Positions 40,112-60,099 of a DNA stretch of 64,000 nucleotides are shown piece after piece. Both the position numbers and the translations under genes were made by a program. Position 1 is the first letter of the stretch. Every line of letters starts with the position of its first letter. The notes under the pieces are model-generated. The model searched no databases. It was not told where the DNA came from and saw nothing but the letters and a program-made list of their open reading frames with translations. The DNA is from Cynocephalus volans (Eukaryota; Chordata; Mammalia; Dermoptera; Cynocephalidae), in contig NC_084463.1 of NCBI RefSeq assembly GCF_027409185.1, positions 71,719,852 to 71,783,851 on the forward strand. Direction: 5' to 3'.

Positions 40112-40267
40112 GTTCAAGATGATGAGAAATTAAGTTTTCCAAAGGTTTCCTTTTCACTGAGTCAGATGTTGCGTTATTGTCATCCAGATGACAATGTATT
40201 TCACTGCTTTACCCCTTCTGGTTGGTTTCCTTCTAGGCATAAACTTGTTCCTCGTTGCTGTTCATGA

Positions 40268-40450
<183 letters not shown>

Positions 40451-40732
40451 TAGTCTAATCCCATCTACATTTGGATAAAACTTTAATATCTATCTTTATT
40501 TGAGCCCACTGAGAACCCCGTGAGGTAGGCGGCACAGATCTTATCTTCATTTTACAAATAAGGACAAGAGACCTAGTATGTCAATGTCAGAGCCAGAGGC
40601 AGAACCTGAGGCCTCAAGCTGGCCTTAAGATACCATTGCCCAGTTAAAAGGACAGGATACAGAAAAAATAATCTAACTGGAAAAGGAAAGTGAAAGTGTT
40701 CACATTTTTATGCTCCATGATACTGCAAACTG

Positions 40733-40850
40733 AAATTTTCAGGAGGGCCAGATGAGCACCTCAAAACTTCCTTCAAAAGAAGAAACTTTCCTACAGAATC
40801 AGAGTCAAAAGAAAATTGAGTGGTTTCTGGGAAAGGAGGTAGATTTTTAC
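40733..40850 (+). repeat. First copy of the short exon-6-like cassette
   Basis: Begins at a TTTTCAG acceptor and reads GPDEHLKTSFKRRNF, ending ESKEN then TGA. It sits inside intron 5 and is flanked by a diverged direct repeat of about 25 bp (ATTTTTATGCTCCATGATA at 40707 and a similar stretch at 40846). Copy 1 has no cassette at this point, so this is an insertion or local duplication of the cassette at 41038. Confidence 0.65.
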
Positions 40851-41033
40851 GATCCATGATATCACAGCCATATAGAAAGAAAATTCCTTATTGTCATCTT
40901 CCTGTGACTGTCATAGAACTCTTCAATTGGTTTTGATGCAATTTCCATCAAGAAAATGGAAAGTTTTGAATACAATGGCTCTTTCTCTTGTAAACTAAAA
41001 TGCATACTTATTTCTAATACTTCTTAAAATGTA

Positions 41034-41155
41034 TTTTCAGGAGGACCAGAAGAGCACCTAGAAGCTTCCTTCAAAAGGAGAAACTTCCCTACAGAATCAG
41101 AATCAAAAGAAAATTGAGTGGTGTCTGGGAAAGGAAGAAGATGTTTCTCTTAAAT
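41034..41155 (+). repeat. Second copy of the short exon-6-like cassette (likely original)
   Basis: Acceptor TATTTTCAG, then GPEEHLEASFKRRNF, ending ESKEN and a TGA at about 41117. The first residues resemble the start of MMP12 exon 6 (GDPKEN); the rest matches 3' flanking DNA at 25148-25200 of copy 1. It looks like a deletion junction joining the start of exon 6 to downstream flank. Confidence 0.6.
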
Positions 41156-41759
41156 GATGACTGATATAAAAGCCCAGAAAACAACCTCTCACCATCACTC
41201 ATGATTTCATGAGAAATGCTTTCAGAGATTTAAACCACGAACCTTGACTTGCTCCACCTCTATTTGTGTTATATTTTCAAATTTTGTTAAACAAAATTTT
41301 TAATGTTAAGCATGTGCCAGGCATTGTTTCAAGTCCTGAACAAAAATAAAATAAGATAAAAATAAAAATAAAAGGTAGAAAGCTAATTAATCTATATCAT
41401 AAACTTTAGGTAAATACTATCATTCTCATTTTTCAGATGAGGAAACCACCTGTAAGCAAAGGCATCCTAACTTACCAACTTTTCTACCCACCTCAGTCAG
41501 GGTTCACCTCCATCACTCCACCAACACTACTCTTCTTAAACAGCACACAACACCAATGCTTCTGTTCTAAAGAGCATTGGCCCTCCTGTTAGAGAATCCA
41601 GTAGGCGGTATTCTTGCTCCTCAATCTCTGCTCAGTATTTAAAGATTATGTTTTTCATCAGATATGCACGTGCTCTCAAGAACATTCATTGTAGCTTTGG
41701 ATGTTATAGCAAAATATTGAAAATAACCCACTGATACACTGAATACTGAAAATAATCTA

Positions 41760-41985
41760 CTGATGCATACAATTTTATTTGACTTATGTTTTCTTATTTT
41801 CACTTTAAATGTTTTAAAATATGTTATGAAATTATTTTATTCTTTATATAATATTTATGTTTATTTTTGATATGTTTATTTTATTTATTTTGGATTGATT
41901 ATTTTTGATTATTTTATTTTAACATTTTAATTTCTATAATTTGTGCATTTATTTACTGCATACATTTATTTACTCAATCACTAAT
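41760..41985. repeat. AT-rich low-complexity block
   Basis: Over 80% A+T with repeated TTTATTTT and ATTTTA runs, between duplication copy 2 and the WTAP retrocopy. Confidence 0.7.
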
Positions 41986-42028
41986 AGGAGACTGAATAAA
42001 TAAACTACACATTTATTCCATTTTTTCC

Positions 42029-43572
42029 AGCCGATGACAGAGCGGGGTGCAGCTGGCTGAGCCCAGGCAGGGCTGGGTGGTGGGTGCGTGATGGTGGCAA
42101 CCTCTGGAGGGCAATTCTTGGATTCAACATGATCAACTAAAACCGCTTCCCAAAAGGTTCGACCGAGTGAGACAGATTTCAAAGATACAGCAGGAGATCG
42201 GTTCATTCAAAAAAGAAACAATGTGAAACACATGTGCAAGCTTCCAGGACAAGACCCAGACCTCAACTCCGGTGATGGAACTGGCTTCAGGGAGGCTGAA
42301 GAAAAGCTAAAGCAGCAACAGAAGAGTCTCCACGCAGGAAAACATCCTTGTCATGCGATTAGCAGCCAGGGGACAAGAGATTGCTACTCAAATCCAATAC
42401 CACAGGCAAGTGCAGCAGCCTAACGTTGCCCAGCTGAGATCAACAATGGCACACCCAGCCATCAACTTGTTTTTCCCAAATATGAAAGTGGAGCTGGCAC
42501 AGCTCAAAACCAACTGGAACGAGCCCCAAATGAACTGAGTGCCTGGTAGGTAAACAAGTCATACTCCCCAGTCACAGCTTCCCTGACAGTCCCACTGCTA
42601 GTAAGCTATGGTGGGACAGCCAGCTGCTGTTTCCACACCAAGACTCAGACTTTTTGAGCACCGCCCCCCCACTCCCCTCCCCCCGTAAAAAAAAGCCACA
42701 TTCTTATATCGTCCAGCTTGCAATGATTAATGTAAAACTTACCAGATGAAACTTGTGGTTCAGCTTTATCTGTCATTCTGGTCCCCTTGCTTAAAAATTC
42801 TCTCTACCACATGCAGACACTTGAAAATGTTTATGTTTGAAGAAAACAGAGAAACAGAAATCTTAGTCTGTGTCACACTGTGTCTTCAGGCAGTTTGGAG
42901 GAATGAAAATCTAGAGATTTTTAAATCATGAGTTGAACATGTAAAGCTGTAGTAAAATGCAAAAATGGAATATGCATTGCTCTTACCCTTGAACATAATG
43001 ATGTAGAGACGCTGTATATCACTTTTGGGAGTACGACTGCGAACTTCATCATTGTTGAACTGAGACGAAACTCAAATGAGGTGAATTTTGCCTCTTAAGC
43101 GTTTATTTGATAAGAACCAACTCTTAAAAGTCAAGAGAGAATCAAATAATAGATGTCAATACACATAGTTTATGTAATTAACCATTTAGTTTGGGGCTCT
43201 ATAGTACTTGATTGACTCTTGCATCAATGTGCTTTTAATCAAAGGTTTGTTCTTTGAGTGGCTGCACAAACTGTACATAGTCTTATTGAGGACCAGACGG
43301 GCATGAGGGTGTGGTATCAAACTGCAGGTTTCAACTGTTTGAAGCACCACAAACCTTCATTTCACAGCTAGATTGTGTAAGGATTTTGGCTGTGATGAGA
43401 CTGTTATTTTTTTCAGTAGTAAACTTTATAAAAATCACCTTTCCATTCAATAGGTACTGGTTAAAAGAGCATTATTATAGGTGTTAATGGGCAAATGTGT
43501 TCCTTCATTATATTTGGGCCTTTGATGTTAGACTCTTGCTATCAAATTAAACTTGCCTTGAAAAAAAAAAAA
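42029..43572 (+). pseudogene. WTAPP1: Processed WTAP pseudogene, probable ortholog of human WTAPP1
   Basis: Intronless copy of WTAP mRNA (Wilms tumour 1-associating protein, a regulatory subunit of the m6A RNA methyltransferase complex and splicing factor). A broken start (ATG ATC AAC TAA) at 42129 aligns with the WTAP N-terminus. Recognisable WTAP stretches follow: EEKLKQQQ, then TQIQY, VQQPNVAQLRSTM, and PAINLFFPNMKVELAQLK. Frameshifts and an internal deletion interrupt the frame. After the codons for ELSAW there is a TAG and unrelated UTR-like sequence, and the copy ends in A12 at 43561-43572. This suggests the source mRNA was a short WTAP isoform with an alternative 3' end. Human WTAPP1 lies between MMP1 and MMP3, antisense to the MMPs, as here; orthology is inferred from that synteny. 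Confidence 0.85.
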
Positions 43573-43599
43573 TAAGGCAGTTCCTATACATACTAATGT

Positions 43600-43960
43600 G
43601 GAATGGTTGCCAAGATACATGAGAAGTCTTCAAAAAATTCATTTTCAGGAACCCTTATATTATGTGGAAAGAAAAACAAAGAGCAGGACAGTGTGATTTT
43701 TGTATGTTACCATTTTTATTTTAAAAGATTATATTATTGCCTGGTATGTATAAAATTGCTCTGGAAGGACTCATAAAAATCTACTTGGTTGCCTCCAAGA
43801 AAAGGAAATAGGATGTTAGGGACAGGGTGGGAGGAAAATGACATTTCATTGCATAATGTTTTTATCTTTTGAATTTTGTATTGTGGCTATGTAGTGCCTA
43901 TTCAAAAAATAGCTCAATTAATTTGGGTAATTTTTAAAATGAATACTTTATTTCTTGGCA
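43600..43960 (+). mobile_element. Possible old L1 3' end
   Basis: GGATGTTAGGGACAGGGTGG, GAGGAAAATGACATTTCATT and TTTTGAATTTTGTATTGTGG resemble the L1M 3' region. Confidence 0.4.
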
Positions 43961-44029
43961 AAATGTTGCTATGTATTAGAGTTTCATCTTAAAATCTTTC
44001 TATATGGTCTCTCTCATACTCATGGCTTT

Positions 44030-44690
44030 AAGAAAAATTTAAATGCTGAAAACTCCCATATTTTTGTGTCCTGTTTTTGAATTCTAGTCTCCTTTATCTC
44101 ACCGCCCCTTGAATATCTCACACACATTTCAAATATTGACAGAAGTAAGCTTATTATCCTAACTCTTGCCTTTCCTTCACAAGTCTTCTTTCCAGTCTTC
44201 TCTCATCTCAGTAAATGCCATCACCAATCAAGCCTTATGCTTAAGCAACCTATCTGAAAATTACTCTGGACACATCTCTTTCTCTCAAACTGCATATCTA
44301 AGCCATCACTGAGTCCTGTTGTCCATCTCATATATATATGGTATGTATGTAAACATTCTTGTTTCTGACTTTCCAGTGTGACCACTTTAGTCCAAGCCAT
44401 CACCTCCTCACCAGACCCCACACCTCCCCTCAAAAGTTCTTCTAAAACCACCTAGTTCAAAGCAGGTCTTCCTATTATTCTATCACATAAGTCTATTTTT
44501 CCTTTATAACTCATTAAGTTTAGAAGTGCATATTCATATTGGTCATTATCTGCATATGTTCATTTTTGCTGGATTATAATCTCAATGAGGGTAGGATTGT
44601 GCCCATTTTTTTCAGATTCCTGTGCCTACAACATAGCACAATGCCTGGATCATGAAATATGATTAATAAATTATTCTCAAATGATTGGAT
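44030..44690 (+). mobile_element. L2 fragment
   Basis: ATAATCTCAATGAGGGTAGG, ACATAGCACAATGCCTGGAT and GATTAATAAATTATTCTCAA form the L2 3' end; the upstream part is pyrimidine-rich L2-like sequence. Confidence 0.6.
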
Positions 44691-45314
44691 AAGTTAAAGA
44701 GTGAATGAGCTCTTCCCATGTACCAGGCATTGTATTAGACATGTTACTTAGGGATGTTAAACCCGCTTTAGAATTGCCACTTGCAATGGAGATTTACCTC
44801 AGGCACAGACGATGACAAAATGAGTGCAAGAGGATATTTTCATGTGTGTCTAAGGTAGATATGATGAAGTTTGTTTGCTGGGGCAGGGGAGGGGCCTCCA
44901 CCGAGGGAATGAGTAAGTAAAAAATGAAGAACAATTTATTTTTCCCACTTGTAAAATAAGATGTGTGAACTAGGTGATTTGTTATGATTATAGGATTCAC
45001 TTCACAGTTTTTCCCAGAGGCTGCCCTACAACCTGACCATGTCCCTAGGTTTTTCTCCTTAGGTATGTCAGGACATAGACGATGTCTGGGTGGTGAAAAT
45101 AAGCATACTGTTTGCAGGGCGCATGGAGAGGGCAAGTGGAAGATTGTCTTCAGCTCTGCTTGAGTCCATCATGAAGCCCCAGCCCTGGAGACGCCCACCC
45201 TGCCAGCTCCACCGGCCCAGCATCTCAGGCTGTTTACTGCCCAGTCCCTAACATGCCCAAGATTGTGAGAACGACTTGTTCTTGAAACAAACAAAAAAAC
45301 AAACTAATAAAGTA

Positions 45315-45628
45315 AAATAACTGACCAATGGTCTTTATTAAATAACAAGCAGATAGTCTACATAGATACAGTCACTTGTCTGTTGCACGCTAGTGCTTCC
45401 CTCTTCTCTTGTGGAAGTCCACTCCATGTGGCAAAGTGCAAGCTAAGCAGCAGCCCATCTGATGCCCTGTCACACCATGAAGATGACCGGCAAGGTACGC
45501 AGTTGACACGCGAGTCCTCCGTCACAGTACATGCAGCTGAAAACGAACGATTTCAATTCACCGTGGCTTAGGTGAAGACTTAGCAGCTTCATTTAAAATG
45601 CCCATATTGTGCCTTCTACACATCTCTC
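45315..45628 (-). other. MMP3: MMP3 3' UTR with poly(A) signal
   Basis: From the MMP3 stop, the minus strand runs about 290 nt to an AATAAA hexamer at 45334-45339. It is followed by GACCATTGGTCAG, so cleavage is expected near 45315-45320. The UTR length is inferred from that signal only. Confidence 0.7.
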
Positions 45629-53420
<7,792 letters not shown>

Positions 53421-53506
53421 TTCCACGGGCTTTACTCAGCTCTGCGTTGTCTCAATGCCCCACACTCTCTGCCTACCTCCTTCTAGGTCCACCCTCTAGA
53501 GCCCAA

Positions 53507-53514
53507 CTTTTATA
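53507..53514 (-). promoter_or_regulatory. MMP3: MMP3 TATA box
   Basis: TATAAAAG on the minus strand, about 90 bp upstream of the MMP3 ATG. This puts the transcription start near 53480 and the 5' UTR at roughly 60 nt. Confidence 0.85.
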
Positions 53515-53547
53515 GGGTGGCAATGTTTGTTTAGATCACCCACAGCT

Positions 53548-53554
53548 TGACTCA
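53548..53554 (-). promoter_or_regulatory. MMP3: AP-1 site (TGAGTCA) of the MMP3 promoter
   Basis: A perfect TGAGTCA on the minus strand, about 70 bp upstream of the predicted start. Stromelysin promoters carry a TRE/AP-1 element there that mediates phorbol ester, growth factor and IL-1 induction through Fos/Jun. Confidence 0.85.
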
Positions 53555-53684
53555 TCATTGCTCTCATCCAAATGGCAGCAGGACCATTTCCAAAAATTCC
53601 AAATTCAAAGTAGGATGATATAACCTATTTTACTAATTCCTTTCAACCTTCCCAATTTTGCAAGGCAAAATGGTGATTAATCGC

Positions 53685-53700
53685 CAGGAAATGCTTCCTG
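53685..53700 (-). promoter_or_regulatory. MMP3: Palindromic Ets (PEA3-type) site of the MMP3 promoter
   Basis: CAGGAAATGCTTCCTG holds two head-to-head GGAA cores, about 205-220 bp upstream of the predicted MMP3 start. Human and rodent stromelysin-1 promoters have a paired Ets element at this distance that cooperates with AP-1. Confidence 0.75.
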
Positions 53701-53719
53701 TCTTGGTAAAAGAGAAAAC

Positions 53720-56700
53720 TGGGGCATTTTTTTTTTTTCAACTCTGGAAAAATTGACTGTAAATCACTAGACAATTTAAGTTTGTATGTTTGAAAGAAGT
53801 GAGCTGACTTGGTAAAAAGTCAAAATAGTGCAGAACTTTCAAAAGTAGTTTTATTTTAAGAAGAACATATTTTAAAATCAAATATAATAAGATGTCAGTA
53901 AATTAAAAGTGTACATACATAGTTATAGACTATACTATATAAATATAAAAAGATAATATCTAGAAGAAAATTGAAAGGGAGAATTCATTTTTCGAGTCTT
54001 TAATTTAAAATACCTACTATTGATTTCTGGCTGGATTTGCTGGTCTTTGTGTAGGAAAATGGGCAGGACAGAACAAAGAGAGTCTGTGGGAAAGAGGGAA
54101 GTGTATTGTCTTTGGCTTGGGTTTTCATTTTGTACCCAATTTATTAATGGGTGATGGACCCATAATAGCTGTTCCATAAATACTTGTAGAATCAAAATAA
54201 ATTACATTGCTCACCGGACTGAAATTCTCCTCTGCCTTTATTTTCTACACTTATATTCTCTTTTGATCTCTTTCCCCCCTTCCTAAATTCAAATCAGTAG
54301 GTGCTTTGAAGTTCACACACACACAAAAAAGCCGTCCTAAATTGTCTCCTCGTGCTCTTATTTTTCCTTCTCTTCTTTTCTCTTCCTTTCCTTTCCTCTT
54401 TTATTTCCTCTTCTCTGTCAAGTAGAGTGTGGCTCACATCTTTGATGAATAATAAATGCTTGTAGGTAAGACCCTAAACATTCACAGAAAAAAATTGTTA
54501 AGCTTTTTACAATCCTCTCACCACCTGCCACCCACATCCCCCTTCTCCCTGATCACATTTTATTTGTTCTTTATTTCTTTGCTTGCTTGTTTGTTTGCTA
54601 GAGGGCAGAACATCTAGGGAGTGAGAACTAAGTAAAATGAAGAATACAAATCTTGTGCACTTAGTAGAAGTTTAGTAAGTGTTAAGCGTTGCTTCCTCTT
54701 ATTTGCATACCTTTTGCATTTTCTTCTCTGCTTTATTTTTGTATGTTTCTTAATAAACATTGGAGAGATTTCACTCAATATTTATATAAAAGATGTAATA
54801 GGGTTCCTCAGTGGCAGTAAGATCCCTATGACTGGAGGTGCCCAAACAGATGCCTGATGGCCACATGGCAGGGGGCTATACATCAAATTATTTTAAGCAT
54901 CCATTTTTAAATTAATTCTGTCCAAAGCGACTTCAAAACATGACGTTTTTACCAAATACTCTAATAACTGAATTTTTAAAAAGTTGTATTTCCATGGGAA
55001 AAGATTCAAGCTATCATTTTTCTCTCTAAGAAAAGAATAAGTAGAAGACATATATACACAATGTCTTCATTGCTATGTCTTTAGAAAACCCAAACTAAAA
55101 TTGTGGAACCAGGAGTTTTCTGACCATTTGTGAGACAGTCAAGTTGCATTTTGTAGATTACATTTTAAAAAGCAATATAGTAATGAGAAAGAATAGGTAA
55201 ATTAAAGAGCAATTGAGTGGAAGAAGGGAGGTAGGAGGGAGAAGGAAGGAGGTGGAAAAGAGAGAATAAATATACCAACTGTACAGGGGAGCTGTGAACA
55301 CCAGGAAAAAAATTGGACATTTTCAGCACAGAAATGAAAATGGCTATTCCTCAGAACAATCATTGGTTATATGATTAGATATATACAAGGGTCATGTAAT
55401 GGCTCATTTTCTATATCTGACCTCCCCAAGATCAGGGGCCTGGAATTAAAATTACATCCCATCTGATCCAAACTTAGATTCAAAACCCAGCAGTTAGTCT
55501 AGGTAATGTCTTATCTGATAACTTTTCACATTTGTCTTCCTATTTATCATGCATCTGCATGACTAATCAGACATGATAATGCATGATCCTTGCTCGCTCC
55601 AACTGATTTAATCATTTTTTTCAGCTATACATTTATTTATCAAGTGTCTGAGACTTAAATGCCTCAGAGCATTTAAGAGTGTAGATTGGGAGATAAAATT
55701 TTAGAGACATTTAGAAAAAAAAAGAGACCAAATTAGTTATCTGAAAATAGAAAAGAAGGAAGGAAGGAACAAGGGAAGGAAGATTGTAATCTAATAGAGA
55801 AAATGATCCCTCTATAATTAATTCTATAAGGAATAAACTAAGAAATTGTGTAGGAGTTACACGAAGGTGTTTACTTCAGGCACTTAAACATTAGAAAAAA
55901 CCTATCGATAAAGCAGCAAATAAGGTGAGCCTGGAATGATTTGAACATGCAGAGTCAAGAAAGTTTAGGGTTTATAGGGGAAAAGAAAAACAGTTAATTT
56001 TTTACTGAAGTAAAATGTATGTGAAGGGTAGTAATGAAAAATGAGAAAGTTGTGGAAAGATAGGCTGGAGCCTGATCGTGGAAGACCATTAGTCTACAGC
56101 TAAGCTGCTTAGAGTTTATTTCACTGTTGGTGGAAAGCCATGCTTCTACAAAAAATTTTAAATAAAGTTTTGTATGTTTATTATAGAAAATTTGGAGCAT
56201 ACAAAAAGGTAGAAAAGAGAAAATAAATCATTTATAGCTGTGTCACAGGGAGAAAAGCACTATTAACACTATTAACTATGTACTTTCCTCTAATTTTTTT
56301 ATAACTGTGTATTCTTTTTTAGATTATGCTGATCATGGGAATTTATAAAATTCCATCTACTTTTCCACAATTCTGAATCTCACTAGCTAGAGAGAAGTAC
56401 TAACAAGGCAATACATTCCATCTGAATTGTAGAATACAACATTGTGCTTACAGGCTTTTTCATGTTTCTCATAATTGGAATACAGACCATACATACTGAC
56501 TTTTATGCCTACCTGCCACAGAAACTTCCAAACATTCTACTTGGAAGGTGAACTAGAATAGAAACAGGGATTAGGCACCAGTCATTTCTGCATGTGGATG
56601 GTTCAGTTTTTTTATGAAAACATAATGACTCAGATCACTCAATGTGAGTGGTGAAAATGTTGAAATCTGTTATCCAAATTTCTTGGCAGTGTCAATGGTC

Positions 56701-57820
56701 TTTATGTGGCTCCGGGCAACTGTGATTTTTATGGAGGCAAAAAGCATTTTGTAATATTCCTGGCATAAATATTTCAAACATGCAAAACAGAATAACATAA
56801 ACAAGTTTTCAGTGGCACTACAACAGTCTACTCCAGCTGGGGATTAAGCTGGAAGCTGAAGGAGAACTGGTATGAAAAACATTATGGACCACACTTAAGT
56901 CCAGGCTGCCAAATCTACCTGAAAAGCTATCTTTCAATCAGAAAACTGACTTTGTCATACAAACTGAGTAAAGATAGCTTTGTTATGCTTTTTAAAACCT
57001 GACCTACACATTCCGGAATTGTTCATTTTTAGTCAGTTCACTACTGTATGTCGTTATGTAATTTTTTCCCCCAAGGGTGTTGAAGGAGTAAAATTTACTG
57101 ATTACAGCATGTCCGAGCATGCCTTTTGTTAACATCTCCCTCTGAAGATATCTTAGGTGGGTATGAAACTCTAGGGTCATAATCCCTTTTCTCTCTTCCA
57201 AAATCAACACCCATCCAATAGAGATACAGCTTCAATGTTTTCTAGTAGATAAAAAATAAATGTCCCAGCCCCTGTGAGGAGACCAGAGGTTCCTAAGGTT
57301 TCATAAGGCAAACGTGGATAGGCTTCCAAGTCTTTTTTCCAATACAACTTCACTGTCCCTATAAAAAGTGGAAAAATTCACTCCAAAACAAGCAACCTTA
57401 TTTTCAATGTTACAACTTTTATTTTTTTTTCTTTTCATTCTGTGTGCCCTAGTGCAAGTTCGGGAAAGGCTGCTGCAGTGACTACTAGGCGATTGTCTTT
57501 TTAGACTGAAAATTTTCCCATTTAATGTTCTTGGTCAGATGAATGACATCGGAACTGTGCTTCTGTGAGATTTATCTAGAAGCAGTGATTGAGGTGGGTT
57601 AGAATGTAAAGGAAGTGAAGTTGACTAGTGCAGGGACGATTATAATTATCCAAGTGAGGTACAAAGGTAATCTGAAGGACTGCAGATATAAGTAAAAAGA
57701 CCTGAGAAAGGAAAGAGATGATACAGAGAGAGAGAGAGAACAGGCAGAATGAGAACGACATGGCATGACACTGAGTCTCGTAAATTGAGAGGAACTGAAG
57801 CTAGCTAGTCTGCAGTTAAG
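53720..57820. other. MMP3 upstream intergenic DNA with no recognised gene
   Basis: AT-rich. Contains a pyrimidine-rich tract at 54358-54420 and a purine-rich tract at about 55215-55265. Open frames are short and without motifs. Confidence 0.5.
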
Positions 57821-57829
57821 ATTACATTA

Positions 57830-58560
57830 CTTTCTTTGTGACTTAGCAGATCTTTGCCTTGTATGATAATAAACAAAGACCAACCAAATGAGAAAAAGCA
57901 AAGGCTGTTCATTCAGGAAGTCAGCCACTGTCACTTGCATTTTGGCAGAGACTCCAAGGCAGACAGAGAATTAGGAAAGCTTTATAGTGGAAAAAAGAGG
58001 GAAAACTGTTGGCATGGAGAAGCTGTAGGCAGGCCAACTAGATGTGGGGCATCCTATGTAATCGGTTCAGGGTGCACACTGGCTTTCTCTGATTGGTCCT
58101 AAATTGGAAGCTGGCACAAAAATTAGGGACACTGTCAGTTATTAATCAACTCCTGGACATTGGGAGCCAATTATGATGGAAATTATTGTTTAGCTTCCTG
58201 GATGGTCACTACAGATAACAATATGGCTTTCTGCAAGTCTGACGTATAGCAGGTGGGCTGCCTGGCTTATTTACTGTAGGTAAGGGGATTGGTTTCCTGG
58301 ACAACTTGCTGCAGGTTGTGGGTCAAAGTTCTATTTTTATATATGATCTGGCCACTGTCCAATCGTACATTCAGTCTCTCACTGGAAAAGTTGTCTCACC
58401 TCCATGGCTTATACACCTCTGTAATAGATGAAAGTCTTGGGTATTCCACTGGCTGAATGAGCTCTTCTTTTGCTGCCCACATATTTTTTGTTTACAGTCT
58501 GGAATTTGTAAGTGCTTCATTCTGTGGATTAGGTTTCTTCATGTTTTTCTCAAATACCTG
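57830..58560. other. Unassigned block, possibly an old LTR
   Basis: More GC-rich than its flanks, with repeated themes such as GGATGGTCACTACAG, TTTACTGTAGGTAAGGGGAT and GACAACTTGCTGCAGGTTGT. No ends or target duplication were identified. Confidence 0.25.
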
Positions 58561-58859
58561 TAACCGGCAGTGCTCATTGCCCTGACAAACTTGTGGTCAT
58601 GGTCCTAGGCACTAGAGGAGATTCCTCATTTTCTTTTGAGTCATGACTTTGTTAATGTTGACACATCCTTTGGATGGGGTCACATTATGTAAGAATGACA
58701 GAATGAAAGTTTGTGTTGTAGTGCAGCTAAAATTATGGCTGTATATATACTCAGGCAGAGCTAAATGACACAACCTCACAGAGCTGATGTCAGTGTGCCA
58801 GCTCATGCCACATGAGAACCATACTGTGGGAAGAAGGAACCAGGGTGCTGAACTTTTAT

Positions 58860-59003
58860 CGTCGTCATCATCATTATTATTATTATCATTATTGTTATTA
58901 TTATTATTATTATTATTATATTTTTTGGTGGCTGGCTGATACAAGGTTCTGAACCCTTGACCTTGGTATTATAACACTGCACTCGAACTAAACAGCCAAC
59001 CCC
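58860..59003 (-). mobile_element. tRNA-Ile-derived SINE with (ATT)n expanded tail
   Basis: Reverse complement of 58917-59003 starts GGGGTTGGCTGTTTAGTTCG and passes AAGGGTTCAGAACCTTGTAT. The A tail side has become a TTA/ATT microsatellite at about 58868-58920. Confidence 0.75.
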
Positions 59004-59134
59004 GAACTTTCACTATTTTATATAGTTTTAAGTAATTAGTGACTCTGAGTCCTCTCAAACTGTGTAATGTGGTTAGACAAACAGCTATACATACAAAACT
59101 GTCCTTTAAAAAAGGAGAAAACTGTCAAATATTG

Positions 59135-59300
59135 ACTATCTAAGTGTCTGACTTTTGCATCTGCTTTTCAAGGTAAAGATTAGCATCCCCATTTCAAAGA
59201 TGAAGAAATTGAAGCTCAGAAAAAGTTAAGGTGTTTGTTCAAGTCCACATACACAGTAGCAGAGATGGTACAAATATTGTCAAATCAAAACCAGAACCAG
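59135..59300 (-). mobile_element. MIR
   Basis: CCCCATTTCAAAGATGAAGA, AATTGAAGCTCAGAAAAAGT and TTCAAGTCCACATACACAGT. Confidence 0.55.
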
Positions 59301-60099
59301 TGGAAACAAGAGTTTGCACTATCTTTGGACTAATCTCAACCCCTTTGTCTTACCAGCTGATAACATCCTCTTATCTTGGACTTAACCCTTCCCACAAATT
59401 TTACCTGTCAAATTTTCATGTTCTTGAAAACTGAACCCTGCATGCGTCTCTTAACCCAGTGTCTAGATAATTGGTCGTCGGTTTAGGGCACCTCTCGTCG
59501 TTTTCTGACTGTCTGAGTTCCCTCACCGTTTCTTAAGACTGGTCTTTCCTGGTCGTCATCTTCCACCCAAGCTTCCCAGATGTGACCCAGTTAGGACACA
59601 AGTCTATGAGCGGTTGCTATGTGTCACTAAGATTCAAAAACACACAAAGCCTCCTTACTCACAAAGGCTGGTAAATGTTCCAAATCCTGGAAAAATGAGC
59701 AAAATCTTGCTGGCCGTGAATTCCTAAGTGCCTGTCAACAAAATCCAACTCTAAGGTTCTGGAGCAGACACACACAATTCAGTACCTTTGTGGTCTGATA
59801 CACATTTCACAATCTTTTTTCCTTTTAAAAGTCATATTTTATTCATTTATAAGATGGGAACATGCTGTTCAAAGTCATGAACTTAGAGCATAAGTGGAAA
59901 AACTTTTCTTCAAACCTCACTTATGTACACATCTTTCTTAAGATATTTTTATGGTAACTTGACTGCTCCAAAAAATACAGAAGAGAAGGATTTTTGAGGT
60001 TGACAATTTACTAACCATTTTATCTAATAATTGGGCCAAACAGCATCAAATCATACTCCTTGTTAGTTAAACAGTTATCAGACAAGTGAATCAAAGTGG

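Larger units (their letters stand above)
37915..40175. other. 2.3-kb block in intron 4 of copy 2, absent from copy 1
   Basis: Copy 1 goes directly from the homologue of 37915 to that of 40175 in a 0.55-kb intron. The block holds a MIR (about 39530-39720) and a DNA transposon (39907-40111); the rest is not recognised. It may be an insertion in copy 2 or a deletion from copy 1. Confidence 0.6.

Noticed and set aside
42223-42538. Two plus-strand frames of about 60 codons as new small proteins
   Set aside because: They are frameshifted pieces of the WTAP retrocopy.
58612-58944. 110-codon minus-strand frame with Asn/Asp runs
   Set aside because: The runs come from an (ATT)n microsatellite next to a SINE tail.
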